Positions 34,793 to 44,109 of a stretch of 64,000 nucleotides of DNA are shown here, in pieces. The first letter of the stretch is position 1. Every line of letters starts with the position of its first letter. A model generated the notes under the pieces. It ran no database searches. It saw nothing but the letters and a program-made list of their open reading frames with translations, and was not told the DNA's origin. This DNA is from Marixanthotalea marina (lineage in GTDB: Bacteria > Bacteroidota > Bacteroidia > Flavobacteriales > Flavobacteriaceae): the NCBI GenBank assembly GCA_018883545.1, contig JAHLEH010000010.1, positions 31,253 through 95,252 of the forward strand. Reading direction: 5' to 3'. The position numbers were made by a program, and so were the translations under genes.

Positions 34793-35470
34793 CTAAAATT
34801 TGGTATCAAGTTTAATGTAGTCTAAAAATTCCCTTTTGGTAGTTTCATCTTTAAATTTACCACCGAATTCAGAAGTTACGGTACTACTTTCAATATCTCG
34901 GATACCTCTGGAATTTACACATAAATGTTTGGCATCAATTACACAAGCAACATCTTGGGTGTTTAAAACCTCTTGAAGTTCTTTTACTATTTGAATGGTT
35001 AAACGCTCTTGCACTTGCGGACGTTTGGCGTAATAGTCTACAATGCGGTTCATTTTAGATAAGCCAACCACTGTGCCGTTAGAAATATAGGCAATATGAG
35101 CCTTACCAACTATGGGCAGTAAATGGTGTTCGCAGGTAGAATACACGGTAATGTTTTTTTCAACCAGCATTTCACCATATTTGTATTTGTTTTCAAAGGT
35201 GGACGCGCTTGGTTTCTTTTTTGGATCTAATCCTCCAAAGAGTTCTTTAACGAACATTTTGGCCACGCGATTTGGTGTGCCGTTTAAGCTGTCATCGGTT
35301 AAATCCAGCCCTAACGTTTCCATTATATGACGAATATCGTCTTTGATAATGTCAATTTTTTCCTCGTTTGAAAGTGCAAAAGCATCATTTCTTAGCGGGG
35401 TGTTCGATGAGGTTCCTATATGGTCTTCACCTAGTGCATCAAACTCCTCAATGTTTTTCTCAATTTTCAT
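34793..35470 (-). CDS. folE: GTP cyclohydrolase I
   Basis: 225 residues. It converts GTP to dihydroneopterin triphosphate, the first step of folate and pterin synthesis. The zinc and catalytic residues are in TCEHHLLPIVGKAHIAY and DAKHLCVNSRG, and the C-terminal FGGKFKDE is typical. I chose the ATG at 35470 (MKIEKNIEEFD), which gives normal length; the frame continues upstream to 35542 without family similarity. Confidence 0.96.
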   Translation of the reverse strand: MKIEKNIEEFDALGEDHIGTSSNTPLRNDAFALSNEEKIDIIKDDIRHIMETLGLDLTDDSLNGTPNRVAKMFVKELFGGLDPKKKPSASTFENKYKYGEMLVEKNITVYSTCEHHLLPIVGKAHIAYISNGTVVGLSKMNRIVDYYAKRPQVQERLTIQIVKELQEVLNTQDVACVIDAKHLCVNSRGIRDIESSTVTSEFGGKFKDETTKREFLDYIKLDTKF

Positions 35471-35591
35471 GTGTTCAAAAAACTTGTTTTTATAAGTCTG
35501 CAAAGATAAGCAATTCCGTTTTGTTATCTTTTGTATTAACAAACAATTAATCTAGGGTTGATTAGTACGGATAATTTATTGATACTTACAC

Positions 35592-35631
35592 AAAAAGCCT
35601 GAATCTGTTTTTGTAGATTCAGGCTTTTTTA
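35592..35631 (-). terminator. Intrinsic terminator after the FadL-like gene
   Basis: AAAAAGCCTGAATCT and AGATTCAGGCTTTTTT form a long perfect stem with T-runs on both strands. It serves the minus-strand gene that ends at 35650. Confidence 0.9.
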
Positions 35632-35649
35632 TTGGTATTTTTTTAATTC

Positions 35650-37164
35650 TTATATATTGAAACTTAACGATAATGTTATGTTTGAGTTTTTATTGTTTAT
35701 CGAAGCGGTATCGATTAGACCAACGTTGTATAAAGATGTTTCTGAAGTTCTTTCGAAATAATCGTAGGTTACATCTAATTTAGTATTTCCAAAATTATAA
35801 CCAATACCTAGAGAATACCCTGTTAAATCACCTATGGTAAAGCCATTGGCATACGGACTTTCCTCAAAGCGGTAACCGCCCCTTAAGCTAAACTGCTGTA
35901 TTTTGTATTCACCACCAATTCTATAGGTGTTGCTAACTGTTAATATGTTGCTGATGTCGCTATTGAGCCCAATAAAATCGTTTTGGGGTTTAAATTTTGT
36001 TGCGCCATAATCTTTACGGGAATAATCGAAACTTATCAAGCCTTGCGTGCCAAAAATATAAGCTAAACTTCCTGTTATTTTAGCAGGGGTTTGTAGTCTG
36101 TATCTTGGGTATACATTCAATATGTCTGCAATAAAATCTATATCAGAATCTGCAAGGTTTGAATTTATATATTGTGTGGTTTCCTCTAAAATAGAATACC
36201 ATATTGGAGAATCATACGTTAAACCAACTCTAAACTCATTGCTTAATTTTAAGATACCGCCCAATTGAAATGAAAAGCCACTTCCAGTTGTAGACAAATT
36301 ATTGTCAAAATCTATAAATTCAATTGTGCCTCCATTATTGCTGTCTTCTAAAAGGGAAGTTGTGCGGTCGTAATTTATAAAATGGGAATTCAAATTAATA
36401 CCTAAATATAAATTGTCGCCATATTGGGCTGCTGCATTAAAGGCAATCTTGCCATTTAAACCTGTAGAAGAATATAAATAATCATGGGCAAAATTTCCAG
36501 TGCCCACATTGGCTATATACTGCGTATTGTTATCGTCATCCGTAACGGGGTCGAGTATGTAAGCCTGATAGCCTAAAAAAGCTTGTTGGTGTCCGAAGCC
36601 GAAAAGATTACCAACATCTCTATAGGCTTCTTCCACATACATGCCATTAAGAGATATATCTCCCAATCTAACGCCATCTGCATAATCATAAAAATAACTA
36701 GCTATAGAGTTGCTGAAATTACCATCGTCATTGGTGTTGGTGCCTATGGCATTCCATACATTATCGTAATTATTGGTTTTATCGTAAGCAATACCAATAG
36801 TGAATTTTTTCCAAGGTGAGTTGGTATTTCTATTTGCAAAAACAAATGCGGCACCCCCTTGATTAATATCAAAATCGGAATCAGAAGTGCTGGTTAATCC
36901 ATTAAAATAACCTGTATTGTTTTTAGAGTCTAAGTTTGAAACTGTAAACGAAGCATGGCTTTGCGAAAAAACAGCAGAACCAGCTGGGTTTATATTTACG
37001 GCGCTCATATCGCCACCAAGAGCACCAAAAGCACCACTTAAAGCTCTAAAACGTGCTGTTCCTTGTACTTCGTTTTGAGAATACCTTACCGCGTCTGATA
37101 GGTCTTGCGCATAGAATGTAGACACAGACATGATGCCTATGAACAGAATTTGTAACTTTTTCAT
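35650..37164 (-). CDS. OmpP1/FadL/TodX-family outer-membrane transport protein
   Basis: 504 residues. A signal peptide (STFYAQ) is followed by the N-terminal hatch with ARFRALSGAFGALGGDMSAVNINPAGSA, the mark of the FadL family, and then about 14 beta-strands. It is a channel for hydrophobic compounds such as fatty acids through the outer membrane. It is adjacent to the low-complexity lipoprotein gene upstream in the same direction. Confidence 0.9.
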   Translation of the reverse strand: MKKLQILFIGIMSVSTFYAQDLSDAVRYSQNEVQGTARFRALSGAFGALGGDMSAVNINPAGSAVFSQSHASFTVSNLDSKNNTGYFNGLTSTSDSDFDINQGGAAFVFANRNTNSPWKKFTIGIAYDKTNNYDNVWNAIGTNTNDDGNFSNSIASYFYDYADGVRLGDISLNGMYVEEAYRDVGNLFGFGHQQAFLGYQAYILDPVTDDDNNTQYIANVGTGNFAHDYLYSSTGLNGKIAFNAAAQYGDNLYLGINLNSHFINYDRTTSLLEDSNNGGTIEFIDFDNNLSTTGSGFSFQLGGILKLSNEFRVGLTYDSPIWYSILEETTQYINSNLADSDIDFIADILNVYPRYRLQTPAKITGSLAYIFGTQGLISFDYSRKDYGATKFKPQNDFIGLNSDISNILTVSNTYRIGGEYKIQQFSLRGGYRFEESPYANGFTIGDLTGYSLGIGYNFGNTKLDVTYDYFERTSETSLYNVGLIDTASINNKNSNITLSLSFNI

Positions 37165-37192
37165 ATATAATTCTTTTTCTTTTTAAATTTAA

Positions 37193-38257
37193 TTAACGCC
37201 TTCTGCCTCCTGAAGATGAACCACCGCTACTGCCTCTAGAAAACGATCCAGAAGAGCGACCGCTACTTGATGATCTAGAGAAACCGCTTGAGCTGTTATT
37301 GCTCGATCTGCTAGGCGTTGAGTAACGAGACGTAGAGTTTGAAGGAGCTCTGTAATTAGAAGAGTTACTTCTTCTAGAGTATGTTGAATTATTGTTTGTT
37401 GAAGGATATGGGGAAGACGTACTTGCCCTGCTATTTCTTCGTGTTGAATTACCGTTTATAATTGTTGTGTTTCTATTTGGGGAATAGTTTCTAGTAACAG
37501 TTGAAGAGCGTCTAGTATTATTGCTTGAAGGGCTCACAGTACTGCTTCTTCTAGAAGTGCTATATCGTGAAGTGTTGGTGCTATTACTATAGCTACTTCT
37601 TCTTGTGGTGTTGTTAGAGACATAACTATTTCTTCTGCTGGCACTGTAAGACACATTTCTGTTCCAATAATAAGGGTTTCGGTTATAGGCATAGCTGCCA
37701 CCGTACCAACCGCCATACCATCCGCCGTAGAAGCCTCCGTAAAATCCACCATAGTAAGGATTCCAGAACGGATCGTAGTAGCCCCAATTATTCCAACCCC
37801 AGTTATTCCAACCCCAATAATTGTAGCCCCAATTCCAACGGTTCCAATAGCTGCCATAATATGGGCTGCCCCATCCAAAGCCGCCCCAACCATAATTAGG
37901 GCTCACGTTAATAACAACGCTGCTGTTGGTTTGTCCCCAACCTCCATAGCCTTGGTAGTTATTGTTTATGGAATCGTTTTCAAAGTTATTGCTTTCGTAA
38001 GAATCTATATCTGTAAAAATAGCATCGTCAGAAGGAATGCTTTCATATTGCATGGATTTATTCCTAAAATAGTTTTGGTAATAATCATTGGATCCGTTTT
38101 GAACTTCAACAACAGTTTCCTGATAGGTGGGTGCGCCATAAATACCATCTGTGTCCACGCCTACATACTGGTATGAACCACAAGATGATAGTACTATTAA
38201 CAGTGCAAAGACCGCTAATAATGGCATTTTTCTTTTTGCATAGTTGATAAATTGCAT
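37193..38257 (-). CDS. Low-complexity lipoprotein rich in W/G/Y/N and S
   Basis: 354 residues. A lipoprotein signal (LIVLSSC) puts the anchored cysteine near residue 26. The middle (about 115-190) is a run of WGWNNWG- and YGGFYGGWYGG-type repeats, and the C-terminal third is made of S, R, N and T with SRR words, ending GGRRR. It is probably a surface-exposed structural or adhesive protein; I know no function for it. It lies 28 bp upstream of the FadL-like gene and may share its transcript. Confidence 0.7.
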   Translation of the reverse strand: MQFINYAKRKMPLLAVFALLIVLSSCGSYQYVGVDTDGIYGAPTYQETVVEVQNGSNDYYQNYFRNKSMQYESIPSDDAIFTDIDSYESNNFENDSINNNYQGYGGWGQTNSSVVINVSPNYGWGGFGWGSPYYGSYWNRWNWGYNYWGWNNWGWNNWGYYDPFWNPYYGGFYGGFYGGWYGGWYGGSYAYNRNPYYWNRNVSYSASRRNSYVSNNTTRRSSYSNSTNTSRYSTSRRSSTVSPSSNNTRRSSTVTRNYSPNRNTTIINGNSTRRNSRASTSSPYPSTNNNSTYSRRSNSSNYRAPSNSTSRYSTPSRSSNNSSSGFSRSSSSGRSSGSFSRGSSGGSSSGGRRR

Positions 38258-38356
38258 ATCTCTAGAATTTTATTGTTGAACATAACAAAAATAGTTAGTT
38301 TTGCCAAACTATTTCGATATTTAACATAGACACAATTTTTGTGCCAAAACACGTAT

Positions 38357-39835
38357 ATGAGCAAAAAACTTACCAGTAGGGCAGAGGATTATTCAAAATG
38401 GTATAACGAGCTTGTTGTAAAAGCCGATTTAGCTGAAAACTCGGCAGTTAGAGGTTGTATGGTTATCAAACCTTACGGCTATGCCATTTGGGAAAAGATG
38501 CAAGCGGAATTAGACAGGATGTTTAAAGAAACGGGTCATCAAAATGCTTATTTTCCACTTTTTGTGCCCAAAAGCTTGTTTGAAGCAGAAGAAAAAAACG
38601 CAGAAGGTTTTGCTAAAGAATGTGCCATTGTTACACACTATAGATTACAGAACGACCCAGATAAACCAGGAAAGCTTAGGGTAGATCCAGAGGCTAAATT
38701 GGAAGAAGAATTAATAGTAAGGCCAACATCAGAAGCCATCATATGGAATACCTACAGAGGTTGGATACAATCGTATCGAGATTTACCGTTGCTTATTAAC
38801 CAATGGGCCAATGTGGTGCGTTGGGAAATGCGCACCCGTTTGTTTTTGCGTACAGCCGAATTTTTATGGCAAGAAGGGCATACAGCTCATGAAACCAAAG
38901 ATGAGGCACTTGCAGAGGCTAAAACAATGAATAATGTGTACGCAACATTTGTTGAAAATTTTATGGCCATTCCAGTTATACAAGGGTTGAAAACCGAAAG
39001 CGAACGCTTTGCAGGTGCTGATGAAACTTATTGTATTGAAGCATTAATGCAGGATGGAAAAGCACTTCAAGCTGGAACGTCTCATTTCTTGGGGCAAAAT
39101 TTCGCCAAAGCCTTTGATGTTAAGTTTGCCAATAAAGAAGGCAAGCAGGATTATGTCTGGGCAACTTCTTGGGGGGTTTCTACCAGACTTATGGGGGCAT
39201 TAATTATGACACATAGCGATGATAATGGATTGGTGTTGCCGCCAAATTTAGCGCCAAACCAAGTGGTTATTGTACCTATCTATAAAAGTGGAGAGGAATT
39301 ATCAGCGGTCACGCAACAGGCTCAAAGTATACAAGAAGGTTTAAGGAAAAGAGGTATAACCGTAAAATATGATGATAGGGATACGCAACGTCCTGGTGCT
39401 AAGTTTGCACAATATGAACTACAAGGTGTTCCTGTTAGAATTGCCATAGGACCAAAGGATTTGCAGAATGGAACAGTAGAAATAGCAAGAAGGGATACCT
39501 TGACCAAAGAAATCGTTTCAATTGATGCTGTTTTAGACACTGTTGATAACTTGATGTCTGAAATTCAAAAATCATTATTCAACAAAGCGTTGGATTATAG
39601 AAATTCCCATATTACCGAAGTAGAAAATTTTGAAGAATTTAAGTCTGTTTTAGAAAATAAAGGTGGATTTATTTCTGCACATTGGGATGGTACAAATGAA
39701 ACAGAAGAGAAAATAAAGGAGCTAACGAAAGCGACCATTCGATGTATTCCATTGAATAACAAGCAAGAAAAAGGCGTTTGTGTATACAGTGGAAACCCTT
39801 CGAAAGGCAGAGTACTATTCGCAAAAGCGTACTAG
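38357..39835 (+). CDS. proS: Prolyl-tRNA synthetase, archaeal/eukaryotic type
   Basis: 492 residues. Class II motifs are [34 protein letters not shown] and the late [21 protein letters not shown], which mark the short type without an editing insert. A C-terminal anticodon-binding domain and a final ALINK-like domain ending KAY follow. I chose the ATG at 38357 ([11 protein letters not shown]); the TTG at 38339 is less likely. A TAGTTTTG -7 element lies at 38295-38302. Confidence 0.97.
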   Translation: MSKKLTSRAEDYSKWYNELVVKADLAENSAVRGCMVIKPYGYAIWEKMQAELDRMFKETGHQNAYFPLFVPKSLFEAEEKNAEGFAKECAIVTHYRLQNDPDKPGKLRVDPEAKLEEELIVRPTSEAIIWNTYRGWIQSYRDLPLLINQWANVVRWEMRTRLFLRTAEFLWQEGHTAHETKDEALAEAKTMNNVYATFVENFMAIPVIQGLKTESERFAGADETYCIEALMQDGKALQAGTSHFLGQNFAKAFDVKFANKEGKQDYVWATSWGVSTRLMGALIMTHSDDNGLVLPPNLAPNQVVIVPIYKSGEELSAVTQQAQSIQEGLRKRGITVKYDDRDTQRPGAKFAQYELQGVPVRIAIGPKDLQNGTVEIARRDTLTKEIVSIDAVLDTVDNLMSEIQKSLFNKALDYRNSHITEVENFEEFKSVLENKGGFISAHWDGTNETEEKIKELTKATIRCIPLNNKQEKGVCVYSGNPSKGRVLFAKAY

Positions 39836-39868
39836 ATTAATTTTTTTTGAAAAAAGATTAATCAGCTA

Positions 39869-39898
39869 TTGCGACATTTAAAAATAGTTGTATTTTTG
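39869..39898 (+). promoter_or_regulatory. Bacteroidota-type promoter (upstream copy) for tRNA-Glu
   Basis: TTG (39869-39871), 19 bp, TATTTTTG (39891-39898): an exact TTG-N19-TAnnTTTG match, about 85 bp before the tRNA. Confidence 0.7.
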
Positions 39899-39935
39899 CA
39901 TCCGCAATGGAAACGTTGTTCGTTTATTTAAAAGC

Positions 39936-39965
39936 TTGCAAGTTTAAATTTAATATTTATATTTG
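39936..39965 (+). promoter_or_regulatory. Bacteroidota-type promoter (proximal copy) for tRNA-Glu and rpsT
   Basis: TTG (39936-39938), 19 bp, TATATTTG (39958-39965), again an exact match, ending 17 bp before the tRNA. Two promoters in tandem with identical spacing fit a strong stable-RNA unit. Confidence 0.75.
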
Positions 39966-39982
39966 CGCTCTCAAAAAAACAT

Positions 39983-40054
39983 GGCCCGTTCGTCTATCGG
40001 CTAGGACGCCAGGTTTTCATCCTGGTAAGAGGGGTTCGATTCCCCTACGGGCTA
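39983..40054 (+). tRNA. tRNA-Glu (anticodon TTC)
   Basis: A 72-base cloverleaf: acceptor stem GGCCCGT / ACGGGCT, anticodon stem CCAGG / CCTGG around TTTTCAT with TTC in the middle, T-arm GGGG-TTCGATT-CCCC, discriminator A. CCA is not encoded. It lies 30 bp before rpsT, so the two are probably one transcript. Confidence 0.97.
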
Positions 40055-40084
40055 CAATCTTAATAAAGAAAAAATAAAGCAAAA

Positions 40085-40336
40085 ATGGCAAATCATAAGT
40101 CATCATTAAAGAGAATTAGAAGTAGTGAAGCAAAGCGTGTGGTAAATAGATACCAACACAAAACAACGCGTAATGCCATTAAAAAATTACGTGAGCTGAC
40201 AGACAAAAAAGAAGCTGAAGCTTTATATCCATCTGTTGCTTCTATGATTGATAAATTGGCGAAGAAAAATGTTATTCATAGCAACAAAGCTGCTAATTTA
40301 AAGTCAGGATTGGCTAAACATGTAGCTGCTCTTTAA
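40085..40336 (+). CDS. rpsT: 30S ribosomal protein S20
   Basis: 83 residues, very basic. [30 protein letters not shown] is the S20 N-terminal helix, and the rest is a three-helix bundle that binds 16S rRNA. It is transcribed with tRNA-Glu and followed by a strong terminator. Confidence 0.97.
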   Translation: MANHKSSLKRIRSSEAKRVVNRYQHKTTRNAIKKLRELTDKKEAEALYPSVASMIDKLAKKNVIHSNKAANLKSGLAKHVAAL

Positions 40337-40368
40337 TTAGAAAAAATAATATAGAGTTTAAATATTTA

Positions 40369-40394
40369 AGCCTCCCTTTTGGGAGGCTTTTTTT
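40369..40394 (+). terminator. Intrinsic terminator of rpsT
   Basis: AAGCCTCCC-TTTT-GGGAGGCTT followed by T residues, 33 bp after the stop. Confidence 0.92.
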
Positions 40395-40454
40395 ATTGCT
40401 TATATATTTAAGTAAGTAGAAATTTTATTTATTTTTTGTTAAAAGAAGAACTAT

Positions 40455-40486
40455 AAAAAAGCCTTGACAAATTTGTCAAGGCTTTT
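40455..40486 (-). terminator. Intrinsic terminator of rho
   Basis: AAAAGCCTTGACAAA and TTTGTCAAGGCTTTT form a perfect stem, just past the rho stop on the minus strand. Together with the rpsT terminator it insulates the convergent units. Confidence 0.9.
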
Positions 40487-40516
40487 CCAAATGTTTGATT
40501 AGTTGGTAAAAGTAAT

Positions 40517-42151
40517 TTATCCGTTCATGGATATTAAAAACTCTTCATTATTTCTGGTTTGCTTAAAGCGTTCGTTTATAAATTCCATAGCTTCAACAGG
40601 GTTCATGTCGGCTAAATATTTACGCATTACCCACATACGTTGAATGGTGTTTTCATCCAATAGCAAGTCGTCGCGACGTGTACTTGAAGACGTAAGATCG
40701 ATAGCAGGGAAGATTCTACGGTTAGAGATTTTTCTATCCAACTGTAATTCCATGTTACCTGTTCCTTTAAATTCTTCAAAAATAACCTCGTCCATTTTAG
40801 AGCCTGTTTCGGTTAAAGCTGTTGCTATAATCGTTAACGAACCTCCATTTTCAATTTTTCTAGCTGCACCGAAAAAACGTTTTGGTTTGTGCAATGCGTT
40901 GGCATCTACACCACCACTTAATATTTTGCCGGAAGCTGGTTGTACGGTATTGTAGGCTCTTGCCAATCGGGTAATGGAATCCAAAAGAATCACTACATCA
41001 TGCCCACATTCAACCAAACGTTTGGCTTTCTCCAAAACTATATCGGCAATTTTAACGTGTTCATGTGCTTCTTTGTCAAACGTAGAAGCAATCACCTCAC
41101 CACGTACATTACGTTGCATATCGGTAACCTCTTCAGGGCGTTCGTCAATCAATAATATCATTTGGTAAACCTCCGGATGGTTGGCTGCAATGGCATTGGC
41201 CACATCTTTAAGCAACATGGTTTTACCTGTTTTAGGTTGCGATACAATCATACCACGTTGCCCTTTTCCAATAGGAGAGAACAAATCCATAATTCGTGTT
41301 GAAATGGTACTTTGTTTCTCAGCTAGTTTGAATTTCTCTTTAGGGAACAATGGTGTTAAGTGCTCAAAAGACACGCGGTCTCTAACAACTTGTGGATCTA
41401 GCCCGTTTATTTTTATAACCTTAATAAGAGGGAAATATTTTTCGCCTTCTTTGGGAGGTCTTACATTACCCAAAACGGTATCTCCTTTTTTAAGTCCAAA
41501 CAATCTAATTTGCGATTGCGACACATAAATGTCATCTGGTGAAGACAAATAGTTGTAATCTGATGATCTTAAAAATCCATAACCATCAGACATAATATCT
41601 AAAACGCCTTCACTTTCTATAATAGCATCAAATTCAAAATCAGGTTCGCGGTAGCGATTCCTGTTGTCTTTGTTGCCGTTGTCAGCATTATTATTTTTTT
41701 GATTTTTATTTTTTTGATGGTTGTTATTATTGTCCCTTTTTTGGTGCTGTTTATGTGTGTCCTTTTGCTTGCTGTTTTGCGGATTATTGTTGGTACTAGG
41801 TTTTTGATCCTCGGTTTGAGTTTCTTTTACCTGTTCATTTTTAACCTCTTTTTTTACTTCTTTGTTTTTGGACCCGGTGTCAGCTTTTTTGTCTTGTTGG
41901 GGTTGGTTGTTTTGAACGGTTTTTTTTATCCTCGTTCTTTGCCTTTTTTCTTTTGGGGCATTGTCTTTAGAATCAGGGGTGGCAGTTGCAACTACCTCAT
42001 TCACAGACTTTGGGTTGGCTGCTTGCTTATCTAAAATTTGGTATACCAGATCTATTTTCTTTAATGAACGGTATTTTGGAATGCTTAATTGTTGTGCAAT
42101 CTCTTGTAAGTCAGAGAGTTTTTTTTCCTTTAATTGTGAAATTTCAAACAT
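40517..42151 (-). CDS. rho: Transcription termination factor Rho with disordered insert
   Basis: 544 residues, longer than the usual 420. A Rho_N helical domain (about 1-48) is followed by about 110 residues made almost only of N, Q, K, D and E (about 55-165), then the RNA-binding cold-shock-like domain ([15 protein letters not shown]) and the ATPase ring with Walker [12 protein letters not shown] and Walker [12 protein letters not shown]. It ends transcripts by moving 5' to 3' along RNA. The disordered insert is typical of Bacteroidota Rho, and in Bacteroides a similar region has been linked to condensate formation. Confidence 0.97.
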   Translation of the reverse strand: MFEISQLKEKKLSDLQEIAQQLSIPKYRSLKKIDLVYQILDKQAANPKSVNEVVATATPDSKDNAPKEKRQRTRIKKTVQNNQPQQDKKADTGSKNKEVKKEVKNEQVKETQTEDQKPSTNNNPQNSKQKDTHKQHQKRDNNNNHQKNKNQKNNNADNGNKDNRNRYREPDFEFDAIIESEGVLDIMSDGYGFLRSSDYNYLSSPDDIYVSQSQIRLFGLKKGDTVLGNVRPPKEGEKYFPLIKVIKINGLDPQVVRDRVSFEHLTPLFPKEKFKLAEKQSTISTRIMDLFSPIGKGQRGMIVSQPKTGKTMLLKDVANAIAANHPEVYQMILLIDERPEEVTDMQRNVRGEVIASTFDKEAHEHVKIADIVLEKAKRLVECGHDVVILLDSITRLARAYNTVQPASGKILSGGVDANALHKPKRFFGAARKIENGGSLTIIATALTETGSKMDEVIFEEFKGTGNMELQLDRKISNRRIFPAIDLTSSSTRRDDLLLDENTIQRMWVMRKYLADMNPVEAMEFINERFKQTRNNEEFLISMNG

Positions 42152-42319
42152 TGATGTTTAATTGAATGTATTTTAAGTTGAATAAAATCTTGAATTATTC
42201 TGAAAAAAATGATTTTTAATCTGAAGAATTAACAACCTACAATAGTGGTTGTTGCGGATTGTTACTGCAATTATACAACTTTATTTTAATTTTTAGCATT
42301 AATTTTAAGAAGAACTTAT

Positions 42320-42327
42320 TATTTTTG
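42320..42327 (+). promoter_or_regulatory. -7 element TATTTTTG of the DUF4293 gene
   Basis: A perfect TAnnTTTG lies 22 bp before the ATG at 42349; the -33 region has no clear TTG. Confidence 0.45.
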
Positions 42328-42348
42328 CCGTCAAGTTTTTAAAAATTC

Positions 42349-42759
42349 ATGTTACAGCGTATTCAAACAATCTATCTTTTAATTGTTACGGGCATTTCGG
42401 CCGGGCTGGTTTTTTTATTCCCTTTATGGAAACTAGAAGACGGGAGTGGTTTTTTTGTAAAAGATAGTTTGCTGTATTTAGGGTTATTTTTAGGATCGGC
42501 TATTTTGGCTTTAGTATCTATAGTTATGTATAAAAACAGGCAGCTTCAATTTGTTTTGGGGCGGCTTAACATCATATCAAACTTTTTTTTACTAGGATTT
42601 TTCGTGTATCAATCTCTAAATTTATCTGGAGAAACTTCGGTTTCAGAGAAAGGTATTGGGATGTTTCTTCCTATTGTTTCTATCGTTTTTTTGGTTTTGG
42701 CCAATAAAGCCATCAAGAAGGATGAAGATCTTGTAAAATCTGTAGATAGATTGCGATAA
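42349..42759 (+). CDS. DUF4293 family membrane protein
   Basis: 136 residues with four membrane helices (about 7-27, 42-62, 70-88, 105-123). MLQRIQTIYLLIV is the family start. It is conserved next to rho in Bacteroidota; function unknown. A terminator follows. Confidence 0.88.
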   Translation: MLQRIQTIYLLIVTGISAGLVFLFPLWKLEDGSGFFVKDSLLYLGLFLGSAILALVSIVMYKNRQLQFVLGRLNIISNFFLLGFFVYQSLNLSGETSVSEKGIGMFLPIVSIVFLVLANKAIKKDEDLVKSVDRLR

Positions 42760-42788
42760 ACCTATCATCTTAGTAGTATTAGTGCGTT

Positions 42789-42817
42789 AGCCCAAAGTGA
42801 AGACTTTGGGCTTTTTT
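42789..42817 (+). terminator. Intrinsic terminator of the DUF4293 gene
   Basis: AGCCCAAAGT-GAAG-ACTTTGGGCT followed by TTTTT. Confidence 0.92.
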
Positions 42818-42857
42818 AATGGATTATTTTCAAAACTCAACTATTAAGTAATCAACA

Positions 42858-42888
42858 TAAAAAAAGCCTGAGTATACTTCAGACTTTT
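42858..42888 (-). terminator. Probable terminator of the FKBP gene
   Basis: An imperfect hairpin around CTGA-GTATACT-TCAG flanked by A and T runs lies just past the FKBP stop on the minus strand. Confidence 0.45.
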
Positions 42889-42910
42889 AGTTCATATAAA
42901 ACTAGCGAGG

Positions 42911-43339
42911 CTATTTTATTTCAATTAGTTCTATGTCGAATATTAAATCATGCCCAGCCAATGGATGGTTGGCATCAATAACAATATGATCTTCATTAAC
43001 TTCGGCAACACGAAATCTAATCTCTCTTCCATCTGGATTTTTAGAAGCTAGTGCCATGCCAACTTCGGGCGTTATTTCTTGTGGTAATTGGTCTTTTTCT
43101 ACTTTGTGGAATAATTCTTTTTGTACATCGCCATAGGCTTCAGAGACAGGAATGTTGAGTGTTTTTTTCTCATTTACTTTCATGTTCAACATGCCTTTTT
43201 CAAAACCAGAAATAAGCATGCCTTGGCCTAGGGTTACTTCTAATGGTTCTCTTTCTAAAGAACTGTCAAAAACTTGGCCGTTACTTAATTTTCCTGTGTA
43301 ATGAACTTTTACCGTGTCATTTTCTTTTACTTGGCTCAT
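42911..43339 (-). CDS. FKBP-type peptidyl-prolyl isomerase, SlyD-like
   Basis: 142 residues. HYTGKLSNGQVFDSSLEREPLEVTLGQGMLISGFEKGM is the FKBP core, interrupted by an insert-in-flap chaperone domain (about 70-125), as in SlyD. It isomerises prolyl bonds and acts as a holdase. It lacks the His-rich metal tail of E. coli SlyD, as usual for this group. Monocistronic. Confidence 0.94.
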   Translation of the reverse strand: MSQVKENDTVKVHYTGKLSNGQVFDSSLEREPLEVTLGQGMLISGFEKGMLNMKVNEKKTLNIPVSEAYGDVQKELFHKVEKDQLPQEITPEVGMALASKNPDGREIRFRVAEVNEDHIVIDANHPLAGHDLIFDIELIEIK

Positions 43340-43505
43340 AAATAATAATGTTTTTCTATTTTATATAGGGGCAAAACTATGGATTATGAAATGAAAGCCA
43401 ATATATTAACTGATAAATCTTGGGTTTTGGAAAACATTAACATAAAATCCACGAAAATGGAAAGCTTTTTTACTTTACACACGCAAAAGTGAACTTAAAA
43501 TAAAG

Positions 43506-43997
43506 TTATCTTTTAAATTCAATTACTTCTAAATTATCTATTTTTTGGCCATCAACGGTAAAGCGTAGCATGGTTCGTGCTTTATGGAAACCGTGTTTGC
43601 CAATGGCGCCTGGGTTCATGTGCAATAAGTTCAGTTTTTTATCAGGCATCACTTTTAAAATGTGGGAATGACCGCAAATAAATAGTTTTGGCGGATGTGC
43701 TTTAATGGCTTCGCGAACCCGCATATTGTAAGCCCCCGGATAACCGCCAATATGTGTTATCCACACATCAACATCTTCACACATAAAACGGTTGTTTTCT
43801 GGAAACTCCACGCGTATTTTGTGGTCGTCTATATTGCCATAAACGGCTTTTAAAGGCTTTATGGATTTAATAGCATCGGTTACTTTTAAATCGCCTATAT
43901 CGCCGGCATGCCAAACTTCATCTACTTGTTTTACATACTTTAAAATGTTATTGTCTATGTATCCGTGGGTATCAGAGAGTAGTAGTATTTTCGTCAT
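43506..43997 (-). CDS. Metallophosphoesterase (YfcE/MJ0936 family)
   Basis: 163 residues with the complete metal-binding set: LLLSDTHG, WHAGDIGD, YGNIDDH, ICGHSHIL and NPGAIGKHG. It is a small cytoplasmic phosphodiesterase of unknown natural substrate. It is divergent from truA. Confidence 0.92.
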   Translation of the reverse strand: MTKILLLSDTHGYIDNNILKYVKQVDEVWHAGDIGDLKVTDAIKSIKPLKAVYGNIDDHKIRVEFPENNRFMCEDVDVWITHIGGYPGAYNMRVREAIKAHPPKLFICGHSHILKVMPDKKLNLLHMNPGAIGKHGFHKARTMLRFTVDGQKIDNLEVIEFKR

Positions 43998-44073
43998 ATA
44001 TAAGGTAAACTTCGGTAGAAATCTTTTAATATTTAATTAAGAAAGCGTTCTTCACTTTAAAAACAAATCTGTC

Positions 44074-44081
44074 TATATTTG
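44074..44081 (+). promoter_or_regulatory. -7 element TATATTTG of truA
   Basis: A perfect TAnnTTTG 28 bp before the TTG start at 44110. Confidence 0.5.
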
Positions 44082-44109
44082 TTGTTTAAACAAAAGTATT
44101 AAAAATAGC

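Noticed and set aside
37534..37893. 119-codon frame inside the low-complexity lipoprotein gene
   Set aside because: It is an alternative frame of repeated codons; the lipoprotein frame has the signal peptide and the longer span.
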